DNA of 64,000 nucleotides, taken from assembly GCF_014203795.1 (NCBI RefSeq), contig NZ_JACHJU010000002.1:682001-746000 (forward strand), in the 5' to 3' direction. This document shows positions 8,746-17,689 of this stretch, piece by piece (within the stretch, counting starts at the first letter, position 1; every line of letters begins with the position of its first letter). A program made the translations under genes and the position numbers. The notes below the pieces were generated by a model, which saw nothing but the letters and a program-made list of their open reading frames with translations, was not told the DNA's origin and searched no databases. This DNA comes from Streptosporangium album. Lineage in GTDB: Bacteria; Actinomycetota; Actinomycetes; Streptosporangiales; Streptosporangiaceae.

Positions 8746-9152
8746 TGCGGCGGGCCGCCCTCATCGGCCGCGGCCAGGTCCCCGGCCTCGTCGCGGACCA
8801 GCCGTCCGGGCGGAGTCGAGCGCGCTAGCGCGATGAGCTGTCCGCGTTCGAGCTCGGTGATGCGTGGTTTGCGGCCTGCCCCGGGTCGGTCGCCCAGGCC
8901 GGCCAGGCCTTCGGCGTTGAAGCGCTCGATCCGCTCGCGTACGGTCTGCATGTGACAGCCCAGCTTGGCGGCAATGGCGCTGGTGCGCAGCCCCTGCCAG
9001 CTGAACACGATGATCTGCGCTCTCATGATCCAGTCGGCCGGGGCATGACGGGCCCCGGCCAGCTTGCAGATCTGTCGTTTCTCTTCGGCGTCCATCGGTG
9101 GACGCGCATGCAGCAGTTTCGGCATGACAATCCCCCCTGAGACCATCATCAC
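8517..9152 (-). CDS. IS630-family transposase, DNA-binding part (first frame)
   Basis: The N-terminal half of the transposase with two helix-turn-helix units: LRTSAIAAKLGCHMQTVRER and, later, WTLDSLTAAARAQGIVIARSQVRRIL. After VRWRHPRSWTTSTDPDFAPK the frame loses the family pattern and continues for about 30 junk codons, while the expected sequence continues in the -1 frame. Likely start is the ATG of MPKLLHAR or slightly upstream. Confidence 0.9.
   Translation of the reverse strand: MMMVSGGIVMPKLLHARPPMDAEEKRQICKLAGARHAPADWIMRAQIIVFSWQGLRTSAIAAKLGCHMQTVRERIERFNAEGLAGLGDRPGAGRKPRITELERGQLIALARSTPPGRLVRDEAGDLAAADEGGPPQWTLDSLTAAARAQGIVIARSQVRRILLKEKVRWRHPRSWTTSTDPDFAPKGPRSSAATPTRRPVPRSSAPTSWDR
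8595..8601 (-). promoter_or_regulatory. CCCAAAA slippery heptamer in the IS630 transposase
   Basis: Read on the minus strand the sequence is C CCA AAA G in frame with DFAPK. A one-base backward slip restores the IS630 reading (PK then RAEVIGCYT). The heptamer has the X-XXY-YYZ form of bacterial -1 programmed frameshift sites, so this is more likely regulation than damage. Confidence 0.7.
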
Positions 9153-9317
9153 CCCAGGTCAGCAGGGATCTTTGACTCCATTCAGGAACGCAGCATTACC
9201 GGTGGTCTGTTAAATCCGGACGTAGAGGTTGAGGGCATGTCCGGCTCCGACGGTGTAGGCATTCAGAGGTTCGCGATCATGGTGTGAGCACCGCCCGCGC
9301 GGTGGGATGATCTTTGG

Positions 9318-9825
9318 GTGCCGAAGACCCCGGATCGCCGCCCGTCGTATGACGAGCTGGCCGCGTTGGTGGTCCGGCAGATGGCCACGATCGAGGCTCA
9401 GCGGGAGACGATCGCGCAGCTGGAAGCGACGGTTGAGCGGCTGACCGCGCGGGTCGCCGAGCTGGAACGCAGGCAGGGCCGCAACTCGGGGAACTCCTCG
9501 CTGCCGCCGTCCAGTGACACCTTCGTCCGGCCGGACAAAAAGCCGACGGCCAAGAGCGGGCGCAAACGGGGCCGCCAGCCCGGAGCACCGGGAAGCGGCC
9601 TGGCCATGGTCGATACCCCCGACGAGGTCGAAGACCACGTCCCGGCCGCCTGTGGCGGATGCGGGAAGGAGCTGTCGGCCACCGACAGCGTGGGCTATTC
9701 GCGCCGCCAGGTCCGCGACATTCCCCTGGCCACCGTCACGGTGACCGAGCACCGCGCGCATCGGTGCCGATGCGGCGGGTGCGGCCGCCTCACCAGCGCG
9801 GACATGCCCGAGACGGTGGCAGTGG
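9318..9825 (+). pseudogene. IS66-family transposase, 5' half (split by IS21)
   Basis: About 170 codons of a single-ORF IS66 transposase: coiled coil (residues 20-55), the GRNSGNSSLPPSSD block, a basic linker KKPTAKSGRKRGRQPG, and a zinc-ribbon region with CGGCG and CRCGGCGR. The gene stops at an IS21 insertion; joining base 9825 to base 18234 restores the continuous reading ETVAVAGAPSSYGPN, with CAGTGG duplicated at both sides. The open frame runs on to 9839 into the IS21 end. Confidence 0.93.
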
Positions 9826-9986
9826 TTATGACGACTTGAAACGGCCCCACCTGGGCGGCTTGAGCTGGACCCACCTCGGGCCGGTGGTGTGATCCCAGAC
9901 CGACATGTCGGCTTGAAATGGCCCCACCTTTAGGGTTGCGGTGACAGGCTCGACCTGCTAGATCACGCGCGCCGCGGCAAGGGGGC

Positions 9987-11666
9987 TTGGTGGCGCTCAC
10001 CAAAGTCGAGCTGTTCGACCAGATCCGCCGGGATTCGTGGCGTGAAGGCCTAGGCGTTCGGGCACTGGCCCGCAAGTACGGCGTGCACAGGCGACTGGTC
10101 CGCGAAGCACTGACGCAGCCCGAACCAACACCGCGTAAGACACCGAAACGGCGATCTCCGCAGTTGGAGCCGTTCAAGAAGGTAATCGACGAGTGGTTGC
10201 GCGCCGACCTGGACGCGCCCCGCAAACAGCGTCACACCGTCAAGCGGATCCACCGCCGACTGCTCGATGAGCAGGATGCGGCCGGGCTGTCGTACTCCAC
10301 GGTGCGTGACTACCTCGCCAAGCGCAAACCCGAGATCCGCATCGAGGAGGGCCGGGCACCGGCCAAGGTGTTCATCCGCCAGAACCATCCGCCCGGCGAG
10401 GAGGCCGAGGTCGACTTCGGCGAGTTGTGGGTGAACCTGGCCGGGGTGCTGACCAAGTGCTACCTGTTCGTCTACCGCATGTCGTATTCCGGCAAGGCCA
10501 TCCACAAGATCTACGCCACCAGCGGCCAGGAGGCGTTCCTGGAAGGGCACGTGGAGGCATTCACCCGGCTGGGCGGCACCCCGACCCGGCACATCCGCTA
10601 CGACAACCTGACCGCGGCAGTGACGAAGGTTCTCTTCCGCGGCCGGCTCCGGGTGGAAAACCCCCGCTGGCGGCTGTTTCGCTCGCACTACCGCTGCGAG
10701 GCCTTCTACTGCGAGCGCGGCATCGAGGGCGCTCATGAGAAGGGCGGGGTGGAAGGCCAGATCGGCTACTTTCGTCGCAACTACCTGTCGCCGGTGCCGC
10801 AAGTGGACAGCCTGGCCGAGCTCAACGCCCGCATCGAGCACTTCGAGCAGCTCGAAGACGGCCGCCGGATCGGAGCACGGCTGCGCACCATCGCCCAGGA
10901 CTTCGCGATCGAAGCGCCGCTGCTACGCGCGCTGCCTGACGATCATTTCTCTACCGGGCTGCTGCTGACGCCCCGCGTCGACCGCTATGGCCAGATCACC
11001 GTGCGCTGCTGCCGCTACTCGGTGCCGATTCATCTGATCGGCCGCACGGTGCGGGTGATGCTGCACGCCTGTGAGGTCATCGTCTACGACCGGCACCGCG
11101 AGGTCGCCAGGCATGAACGGCTGACCGGCAAGGGCACCGAAACCATCGTGTTGGATCACTATCTGGAGGCGTTGATGCGCAAACCCGGGGCGTTTGCCGG
11201 GTCGGTCGCGCTGGAGGCGGCCCGCATCGGCGGCGCGTTCACCGACGCCCACGACGCCCTGTGGTCAGCGGCCCGGCGCTCGCTGGGCGAACCCGGCGCG
11301 ACCCGCGCGTTGATCGAGGTGTTGCTGCTGCACCGCACCATGGACGACGCCGACGTCATCGCCGGGATCCGCGCGGCGCTGTCGGTCGGCTCGTTCGCCG
11401 CCGACGTGATCGCGGTGGAGGCCCGCAAGGCGGCCGATGCCCGCGGCACCGGCCGTCCCACCCCGGGCATCGCCCGCCTGAGCGGGCCGGCGACGGTCCC
11501 GGCCGAAAGCCCCCAGGTGACCAGCCTGACCCGCAAACGCCTGGCCGAGCTTCCCCCCGACACCCGTCCGCTGCCCAGCGTGGATGCCTACGACCAGCTG
11601 CTGCGCCGCCCGGCGCCCAACACCTGCCACCAAAGCGACACCCACCACCAGGAGAGCGCGTCATGA
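9987..11666 (+). CDS. istA: IS21-family transposase IstA
   Basis: A 559-residue transposase: N-terminal HTH (GVRALARKYGVHRRLVREAL), an rve-type DDE core with AEVDFGELWVNL (first Asp), the second Asp in HIRYDNLTAAV and the Glu in GAHEKGGVEGQIGYFRRNYL, then the IS21-specific C-terminal region. It works with the IstB ATPase. The stop overlaps the istB start as ATGA. Start is TTG at 9987 or, better, GTG at 9990, behind a GGGGG ribosome site. It appears intact. Confidence 0.95.
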   Translation: MVALTKVELFDQIRRDSWREGLGVRALARKYGVHRRLVREALTQPEPTPRKTPKRRSPQLEPFKKVIDEWLRADLDAPRKQRHTVKRIHRRLLDEQDAAGLSYSTVRDYLAKRKPEIRIEEGRAPAKVFIRQNHPPGEEAEVDFGELWVNLAGVLTKCYLFVYRMSYSGKAIHKIYATSGQEAFLEGHVEAFTRLGGTPTRHIRYDNLTAAVTKVLFRGRLRVENPRWRLFRSHYRCEAFYCERGIEGAHEKGGVEGQIGYFRRNYLSPVPQVDSLAELNARIEHFEQLEDGRRIGARLRTIAQDFAIEAPLLRALPDDHFSTGLLLTPRVDRYGQITVRCCRYSVPIHLIGRTVRVMLHACEVIVYDRHREVARHERLTGKGTETIVLDHYLEALMRKPGAFAGSVALEAARIGGAFTDAHDALWSAARRSLGEPGATRALIEVLLLHRTMDDADVIAGIRAALSVGSFAADVIAVEARKAADARGTGRPTPGIARLSGPATVPAESPQVTSLTRKRLAELPPDTRPLPSVDAYDQLLRRPAPNTCHQSDTHHQESAS

Positions 11667-12340
11667 CCCGCAACCGGGGCATCACCGAACCCGCCGCCGA
11701 GGCCGCAATCGACACCGCCTGCCGCGTGCTGCGCCTGCCGGCCATCCGTGACCAGTTCGCCGACTGCGCCGACCGGGCCGAGCGCGAACAGCTCACCTAC
11801 CGCGGATTTTTGGCCGAGCTTTTCATGGTCGAGTGCGACGAGCGAGATCGCCGCCGCGCCGAACGCCAGCTACGCGCCGCCGCCTTCCCCCGCCCGAAAT
11901 GGCTCAAGGATTTCGACTACGACGCCAACCCCCACATCGAACCCGCCATCATCAACACCCTGGCGACCTGCGAATGGGTCGGCAAAGGCGCCCCGCTGTG
12001 TCTGATCGGCGATTCGGGCACCGGCAAGTCGCACCTGCTGATCGGCCTGGGCTCGGCCGCGGCGATGGCCGGCTTCAAGGTCCGCTACGTGCTGGCCTCC
12101 AAACTCGCCAACGAACTCGTCGAGGCCGCCGACGACCGCCAGCTCACCAAGACCATCAACCGCTACGGCCGGGTCGACCTGCTCTGCATCGACGAGCTCG
12201 GCTACATGGAACTCGACCGGCGCGGCGCTGAGCTGCTGTTTCAGGTGCTGACCGAACGCGAGGAGAAAAGCAGCGTCGCGATCGCTTCCAACGAGACCTT
12301 CTCCAAAGCGCACATGTTCGCGGCAACGTGTGCGAGGTGA
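11663..12340 (+). pseudogene. istB: IstB ATPase helper, 5' part (split by a transposon)
   Basis: The first 214 codons are normal IstB: AAA+ ATPase with Walker A GDSGTGKSHL (about residues 114-123), Walker B LLCIDELGYM and sensor-type SVAIASNETFS. After base 12304 the family pattern ends and 12 unrelated codons lead to a stop. The missing tail, starting GWTKTFTDPRLCAAIVDRLT, lies at 17828-17968. The helper is therefore broken and this IS21 copy should be unable to move on its own. Confidence 0.92.
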
Positions 12341-12610
12341 TGCCTAAGTTGTATAGGTTCAGCCCTCTGCCTTAACGGCGTCAGTGCTAATGAGCTAGTT
12401 CCATCCTGTCCTCGCAGGTCGGAGGGGGTGGCCTGGCGGTGTTGAGTGTGCTCTCTCCTGGTAGACGGCTGGGATCATGGGTCTCGATCGTCCGCCGGGG
12501 GCAAATGTGGATCTTCCGGCTTTCGTCTGCGCTGCCCGGCCTGGGGTCGTTATCGTCCGTGTCCTGGTGATCTCGCCAGGTAATCGTTGTCTTGTCGGCC
12601 GGGGGAAGCC

Positions 12611-13159
12611 ATGTCGTCGCCGCTGCTGGAGCGCATCACCATGCGCCTGGTCGCGCTGGGCACGCACGCCGATCGGTTGCGCGAGCAACTGGCCGAGACC
12701 GAAGACGAGATGGACCGGCTGCGTGTGGCCGAGCAGGTGGTCAAGGAACTCCTCGCCGACGATCCCGCCGAGCAGCTCAACGCACCCGGCGAGCCCGGCG
12801 GTGAGCCGACGCCGTTCTACCAGGTGATGCTCACCCCAGCCCAGGCAGCAGAGCAGGCCTCCCAGGGGATAGAGCTGCGCCCCATACCCGTACCCGTACC
12901 CGCGTCCGTGCCCGTGCCCGGCGGTTTGCTGATCCCGCACCGTCACCACGCTGCCGGCACTGATGAGCTGCCCGCCGACTACCAGGCGCTACTGGCCGCG
13001 GTACGCGCCGCCGACGGCCCCCTCATCTGCAAGGCGATCTGCGCCCAGCTCAGCCTTTCCACCGAATCGGGGCAGGTCGAAGGCGTGCGGGCCAAGCTGA
13101 ACCGGCTGGCCGAGCGGGGCTGGCTGCGCAAGACCCCCAGCGGCGCGTTCGCCCCCTGA
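12611..13159 (+). CDS. Accessory protein of the two-gene IS, unknown function
   Basis: About 182 residues. The N-terminal third is a predicted coiled coil (ERITMRLVALGTHADRLREQ onward), the middle is low-complexity with an alternating Pro-Val stretch (IPVPVPASVPVP), and the C-terminal 65 residues look like a winged-helix DNA-binding unit (CAQLSLSTESGQVEGVRAKL then LAERGWLRKTPSG). It lies 77 bp before the transposase in the same direction in both IS copies, so it belongs to the element. It may bind the ends or regulate transposition. The start ATG at 12611 follows GGGGGAAG. Confidence 0.75.
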   Translation: MSSPLLERITMRLVALGTHADRLREQLAETEDEMDRLRVAEQVVKELLADDPAEQLNAPGEPGGEPTPFYQVMLTPAQAAEQASQGIELRPIPVPVPASVPVPGGLLIPHRHHAAGTDELPADYQALLAAVRAADGPLICKAICAQLSLSTESGQVEGVRAKLNRLAERGWLRKTPSGAFAP

Positions 13160-13236
13160 CCTCGGGCGGCCCACTGCGCCCACTGCCGCTTCCCGCAGCC
13201 CCTGGCCAGGCCCTGCCCGGGTGAAACATCCCGAGC

Positions 13237-14127
13237 GTGTCCCCGGCGGGGGCCTGGCGGCGTGTGACCACAACCAAAACCACGACATCGACAACGTCGA
13301 AGGCTTCGACGTCCGCCGAAGACACGCCCTCGCCTGTCTACTCCTGCATGCTGCCGCTGTCCACCCAAACCCTCACCTTCCTGGCCGACCTGCTGCGCGC
13401 TCATCTCAAGACCATCGGCTCGCGCTGGCGGAAACTGCCCGCCGGGAAGATCGCCACCATCGTGCTGGCCGTCTTACGCCATGACCAGCGCCTGGCCGAC
13501 ATGGCCGGCGCCAACAACGTCTCGGCCTCCACCGTGCGACGCTGGATGCTGGAGACCGTCGAACTGCTCGCCGCCCGCGCACCCCGCCTGGACCGCGCCC
13601 TGAAGAAGATCGCCAAAGCCGGTGGTGAGGTCGTCCTGCTGGATGGCACCCTGATCCGCACCCGCCGCCGCACCGGAGCCGACAACCGCAGGAACTACTC
13701 GGGCAAGCACAAGGCCCACGGGCTGCTCGTGGTGGCGCTCACCGACACCCGCGGCAACCTGCTGTGGGTCTCCGCCGTCCGGCCTGGTCGCGCATCGGAG
13801 ATCACCACCGCCCGGCACAACCGCCTCACCGCCCGCCTGCGCGAGGCCGGGCTGGGCGCTATCGCCGACCTCGGCTTCGTCGGCCTGGACGACGATGACG
13901 ACAATCCGGTCATCATCACCGGCCGCAAAGCCACCCGCGGCAGGCCCCTCACCCCCGCGCAAAAGCAGGTCAACCGGCTCATCAGCGCCGAACGCGCCCC
14001 CGTCGAGCACGGCTTCGCCACGTTGAAGGCCTGGCGCATCCTCACCAAGCTCCGCCTGGACGCCATCCACGTCACCAAGCTGCTCCGCGCGCTGATGGTC
14101 CTGGCCATCACCGAACACACCCGCTGA
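13237..14127 (+). CDS. IS5-family (DDE_Tnp_4) transposase, copy 1
   Basis: A 296-residue DDE transposase: HTH region ADMAGANNVSASTVRRWM, first Asp in VVLLDGTLIRTRRR, YSGKHKAHGLLV, second Asp in AIADLGFVGLDDDDD, and a Glu-containing helix SAERAPVEHGFATLKAWRI. It is intact. It differs from the copy at 39577-40467 by at least one residue (LREAGLG here, LRKAGLG there). The first 35 codons are Thr/Ser-rich and translation may begin later, at MLPLSTQT. Confidence 0.9.
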   Translation: MSPAGAWRRVTTTKTTTSTTSKASTSAEDTPSPVYSCMLPLSTQTLTFLADLLRAHLKTIGSRWRKLPAGKIATIVLAVLRHDQRLADMAGANNVSASTVRRWMLETVELLAARAPRLDRALKKIAKAGGEVVLLDGTLIRTRRRTGADNRRNYSGKHKAHGLLVVALTDTRGNLLWVSAVRPGRASEITTARHNRLTARLREAGLGAIADLGFVGLDDDDDNPVIITGRKATRGRPLTPAQKQVNRLISAERAPVEHGFATLKAWRILTKLRLDAIHVTKLLRALMVLAITEHTR

Positions 14128-14227
14128 CCGATGATCACCCACCATGATCAGTACCCACCACCAGCCAGAGCATGCCCTCAACGGATCACACCAGGCCCCT
14201 GACCAGCAACTTCAAGTTGGAACGATC

Positions 14228-14602
14228 TCAATGAGCTGACTCGTCAGACTGGTGGTCGGCGATCAAGTTGGCCGCGTCTGGAAGTGTTACGACAAAATGT
14301 GGCTTCCAGCAGTCCGATTCCTCGGTACCGATCTCGGCTCCGCATCCGGAACAGACGAGGTTGGGACCATCCAGCCCATCGAGGCCGCAGCATCCGTTCA
14401 GACGTCGGGGGTTGGGGTGGCGTTCTGCGCCCGTGACATCGTCAGGATGCAGGACGAAGCCGTTGTTCCAGCTGGACGTATAAGTCCCCGCCGCCATCCG
14501 GGCCTTGCCCGGAAGGTCATGGCCGGCTGATGGCGGAGCGTCCTCCAGGTTGATCTCAGCGGTGAGACGCCGCTCGCAACGGGCGCAGACGAAGAACGAC
14601 AT
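14228..14602 (-). CDS. Conserved cysteine-containing hypothetical protein, 3' end altered by IS
   Basis: A protein of about 124 residues starting MSFFVCARCERRLTAEINLE. It has two zinc-ribbon-like pairs (CARC near the N-terminus; CCGL and CSGCG near the middle) and a C-terminal DCWKPHFVV block. The layout resembles a family of small uncharacterised actinomycete proteins. Its stop codon is formed across the IS junction (CAT then TGA), so the last few residues are not native. It is probably the passenger gene of the surrounding transposon. Confidence 0.55.
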   Translation of the reverse strand: MSFFVCARCERRLTAEINLEDAPPSAGHDLPGKARMAAGTYTSSWNNGFVLHPDDVTGAERHPNPRRLNGCCGLDGLDGPNLVCSGCGAEIGTEESDCWKPHFVVTLPDAANLIADHQSDESAH

Positions 14603-14649
14603 GAACGCCATTCTGGAGGTTGACCTATGTGCTGACCAATCGGCGCTCC

Positions 14650-16284
14650 TCATGCGATGGCGTCAGGCAGCCGTCCGGGATCGATCCGGTCGGCGAGATA
14701 GATCATGGCGCTCTCGGCGTCCATGCCGAACGCGGCGGCCACGAGTTTGGGGTCCATCATGTTGACCAGGTCGACCAGACGGGTGCTGCGGAGCATCCGA
14801 GGTGAGATGTCGCACGGATCCAGGACGTGGCTGACATAGGCGGTGGACGCTGGGGCGTGTCCGGCCTTGGTGCCTTTGGTGACCATCACGTGGGGGTTGT
14901 CGGTGCGCTGAGTCTCGCGGTGTGTCAGGCAGCGTTGCAGAATTGTCCAGCTGACGGGGTCCATCGGCACTGGATGGGGCCGCTGTCCCAGCCGGATCGT
15001 TCGGGCGGCGGAATCGATGGCGGTGATCTGCAGGTGGCGGACCTCGTTGCTGGAGGCTCCGTGGAGCAGGGCGAGGATTCCCAGCAGGGCCTCGTGTGGG
15101 TGAACCGCCGGATCGGTGGTCCATCGGCGAAACAACACACGCTGCTGGCTCAAAGTGAGGGTCTGGCCGGTGAAGCCCTTCGGCGCCTTGGCCGACAGGC
15201 CTCCGGTGGGGGCGACGAGCACGATCTTATGAGCTTTGGCGAAGCGGAAGAACTGCCGAACGATCGTCAGCCGTCGCGCCCGGCCTTTGGGCAGCACGGC
15301 CAGGAACGCGTCGATGTCGTGCACGTCGGCCAGGGCCCAGTCCTGCTTGCCCCGCTCGTTGTTCAGGAATCTGGCCAGGTCACGCACGGTCGAGAGCACC
15401 GCGTCGATGGTGGTGTCGCTGCGGGGCAGAGTCCCGGCCCTGCGGGCTCGTTCGCGTGAGCGCAGCAGGAAGGCGGCGAAGGACTCCACCGCCGGGCGCA
15501 GCGGCGCGGGAGTTGCGTCGATACGGCGCCTGCGTCGTCCCTCGGCCAGCCTTGCTGCCTGATCGACTGGCAGCGCCAGCCCGTGCTCGGTGAAGTAGTT
15601 CTCCAGGAGGCGGGCGAGAGATCCCATGGAGCGTCCCGGGCGGCGGGCGCGCTCCAGAAGGGCCTGCGGGTGGTTGAGGTGCTCGTCTTCCAGCAGTCGC
15701 CCAAGGCTGCTGATCATGGTGCAAGCGCGTCCGACGCTATAGCGGGCGGCCAGCTGCGCGATGAGGTCGCCGAGCCAAGGCGGCGGCTCGGTCAGGCGGG
15801 CGGTGAGGTTGTCGCCGGCGATGAAGGGCCGGTCGGGATGACGTTGCCAGCAGGCGGAGCACAGTCCCAGCCCGGCATGAGGGCGGACCTGGCCGCATCC
15901 GGCGCAGGCGCGCGGCGGCTGTTTGGACTGCCGGACGCGCGAGCAGTGGCCGCACCAGCCGGTGTCCTGGCGCAGATAGCCGGGGCGGCCGCAGCGCGGA
16001 CACGGGAGCTGGTCGGCCTGCCGATCGGCTCGGCGCCGGCAGTCGCGACACAGGGTCGTCTCTTGGGTTCGCACCAGATGCCCGCACCTGGTGCACGCCC
16101 GTGAGCAGCGGATGCACACTCCGGTGTCGGCCTGCAAGATGCGCTGTTTGCCGCAGCCCGGGCAGGTGTCCTTCGCCGCCTCCTCGGTCAGTCGGCGCCG
16201 GCACCGGCTGCAGTGCTGCCGATCGGGATCGTGAAGGCCGACCGAGCCACCGCAGCCGACGCAGTCTCGTTGCCGTTTGCCCAT
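14650..16284 (-). CDS. Zinc-ribbon protein with degenerate tyrosine-recombinase domain (TnpB-like)
   Basis: A 544-residue protein. Residues 1-155 contain about nine CxxC pairs (CVGCGG, CSRC, CPGCGK, CIRC, CTRCG, CRDC, CPRCGR, CGHC, CAGCGQ, CSAC), a row of zinc ribbons. Residues 170-540 look like a core-binding plus catalytic tyrosine-recombinase fold, ending RMLRSTRLVDLVNMM and YLADRID. The position of the first catalytic Arg reads HGASSNEVRHL, without the usual GLR, so catalysis is doubtful. It is the last gene of a three-gene operon and probably a target-recognition partner of the recombinase at 16619. Confidence 0.7.
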   Translation of the reverse strand: MGKRQRDCVGCGGSVGLHDPDRQHCSRCRRRLTEEAAKDTCPGCGKQRILQADTGVCIRCSRACTRCGHLVRTQETTLCRDCRRRADRQADQLPCPRCGRPGYLRQDTGWCGHCSRVRQSKQPPRACAGCGQVRPHAGLGLCSACWQRHPDRPFIAGDNLTARLTEPPPWLGDLIAQLAARYSVGRACTMISSLGRLLEDEHLNHPQALLERARRPGRSMGSLARLLENYFTEHGLALPVDQAARLAEGRRRRRIDATPAPLRPAVESFAAFLLRSRERARRAGTLPRSDTTIDAVLSTVRDLARFLNNERGKQDWALADVHDIDAFLAVLPKGRARRLTIVRQFFRFAKAHKIVLVAPTGGLSAKAPKGFTGQTLTLSQQRVLFRRWTTDPAVHPHEALLGILALLHGASSNEVRHLQITAIDSAARTIRLGQRPHPVPMDPVSWTILQRCLTHRETQRTDNPHVMVTKGTKAGHAPASTAYVSHVLDPCDISPRMLRSTRLVDLVNMMDPKLVAAAFGMDAESAMIYLADRIDPGRLPDAIA

Positions 16285-16307
16285 CGCTCACGTTCGCCTT
16301 TCCCCGG

Positions 16308-16622
16308 TCACACCGGCGGCATCGACCGACCACCAGAGGAGGCGCTCTTCGGCTGGTCGACCGTCGCCCGCGGCGCCGGCGCGGGCCGCTCGACGGGCGT
16401 GGTGTCCACCTCGAACAGGTCGTTGGGAGTGCACTCCAGCGCGGTGCACAACGCCGCGAGGGTGGACAGCTTCATCTGGGCGGGTTCCTTGGTGAGCAAC
16501 ACCGATACCGATGCCGCCGACAGCTCCAACCCGGCCTTTTCCGCCAGCAGCCGCCGCAACTGGGCACCGGTCCACACCTCGCGCTGCGCCGCAGCCATCC
16601 GCAGCTTCCACCGAATCTTCAT
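16308..16622 (-). CDS. Small HTH protein (Cro/CI-like) of the tyrosine-recombinase transposon
   Basis: A 104-residue protein of the Xre/Cro type: helices around TGAQLRRLLAEKAGLELS and SAASVSVLLTKEPAQMKLST, then ALCTALECTPNDLFEVD, the usual end of an HTH_26/Cro domain, followed by a disordered Pro/Ala tail. It overlaps the recombinase by ATGA and is followed after 23 bp by the zinc-ribbon gene. It is the positional counterpart of TnpC in Tn554-type elements and may be a regulator or directionality factor. Confidence 0.8.
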   Translation of the reverse strand: MKIRWKLRMAAAQREVWTGAQLRRLLAEKAGLELSAASVSVLLTKEPAQMKLSTLAALCTALECTPNDLFEVDTTPVERPAPAPRATVDQPKSASSGGRSMPPV

Positions 16623-17689
16623 GGCGAGGGGTCCTCTCGGGTCAGTTCGCTCAGCGTGCCGGCCACCGCGCGTCGATAGGCGTCCTCGATGAAGGTGGCC
16701 GAGGGCCGGACATAGCGCATGGTCGAGCTGACCGTCCAATGCCCGAGCAGCTGCTGGATCGCGACCAGGTCGACGCCGCGTTCGTAGTTGTGCGTCGCGC
16801 ACGCCCGCCGCAGCGCATGCGGGCTGAACCGCTCGGCGGCCGGGCGGCCCTCCAGTTCCATCAGATAGCGCAGCCGGTTGCGTATCGTTCCCGGATGCAG
16901 GCTGCCGCCGGACTCGTCGGCGAACAGCACCGTTGAGTCGGGGAACTTGCCGCGCACATCGTCCAGGAACCAGCGCAGCACCAGGTCCAGGTGGTCGAGC
17001 ATCGGCACCCAGCGAGGCCGGGGCCCGGAGGTGCGAGCGCCCTTGCCGAAGCGGACATGCAGCTTGCCGAACGGACCCCGGCCGAAGTGCACATCGGCTT
17101 GATCCAGCAGAGCGCATTCCTCCGAGCGCAGGCCAGCGTGATACAGCGTTCGAAACAGCGCGTAGTCGCGCGCCGCGGGCGCGTACTTGCGGGCGGAGGC
17201 GATCCGAACCTTGAGGAAGTCGAAGAACTCCGTCACCCGCTCCGGGGTCGGCGGCGGCAGTTGGGCCGGGGAATCGTCGCCGACATGGCGGGAGGCGTTG
17301 AATTCATCGACCGGGCAGACCAGGCGGACCCCGAAGGCCGCCTCGATCTGGGCTGCCTTACGGGTCTGCAGGAATCGGTGGAACCCTTTGAAGATCTGCA
17401 CGTAATCGCGGCGGGTGGAGGTTGCTCGGCCCGCCACTGCCAGGTCCCCGACGATTCGGTCGATGTCTTCGGGAGTCACCTCCCAGGCCAGACGCCCCAG
17501 GGCGGTCAGGGTCCGCTCCAGCAGGCCGGTGTCGTTGTCGATCGTCACCGGGCTGAACCCGCGGGCTGTCCACGAGGCCACGAAGGCCTCGACGCACTCG
17601 GCCTGGAACTGCCACGGGTCCGTGGTGATCGGCTCCTGCGGGACGCCACCGCCCTGGACGATCTGTAATCGCGACCGCACCACCGGCAC
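16619..17689 (-). CDS. Tyrosine recombinase/transposase (TnpA-like)
   Basis: A 356-residue XerD/integrase-type recombinase. An N-terminal SAM-like core-binding domain (ECVEAFVASWTARGFSPVTI) is followed by a complete catalytic set: Arg in LYHAGLRSEECALL, Lys region KLHVRFGKGAR, His-x-x-Arg in SPHALRRACATH, and the His and nucleophile Tyr in LLGHWTVSSTMRYVRP. It is the first gene of the three-gene operon and presumably catalyses movement of this transposon. The start is the GTG or ATG near MPVVRSR. Confidence 0.92.
   Translation of the reverse strand: MPVVRSRLQIVQGGGVPQEPITTDPWQFQAECVEAFVASWTARGFSPVTIDNDTGLLERTLTALGRLAWEVTPEDIDRIVGDLAVAGRATSTRRDYVQIFKGFHRFLQTRKAAQIEAAFGVRLVCPVDEFNASRHVGDDSPAQLPPPTPERVTEFFDFLKVRIASARKYAPAARDYALFRTLYHAGLRSEECALLDQADVHFGRGPFGKLHVRFGKGARTSGPRPRWVPMLDHLDLVLRWFLDDVRGKFPDSTVLFADESGGSLHPGTIRNRLRYLMELEGRPAAERFSPHALRRACATHNYERGVDLVAIQQLLGHWTVSSTMRYVRPSATFIEDAYRRAVAGTLSELTREDPSP

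Larger units (their letters stand above)
7981..9196 (-). mobile_element. IS630-family insertion sequence, 1216 bp, TA target
   Basis: The ends are imperfect inverted repeats (CTGCTTCGTTCCTCA at 7981; ATGCTGCGTTCCTGA read inward from 9196). Each is flanked by TA (7979-7980 and 9197-9198), the target dinucleotide duplicated by IS630/mariner elements. Two overlapping frames inside make one transposase by frameshifting. Confidence 0.88.
12392..14229 (+). mobile_element. Two-gene IS5-like insertion sequence, copy 1, 1838 bp
   Basis: The ends are GAGCTAGTTCCATCCTG (12392) and, inward from 14229, GAGATCGTTCCAACTTG; AAT is duplicated on both sides (12389-12391, 14230-14232). A second copy with the same length and only a few base differences lies inverted at 39475-41312. 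It holds an accessory gene of unknown function upstream of an IS5-type transposase. Confidence 0.92.
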
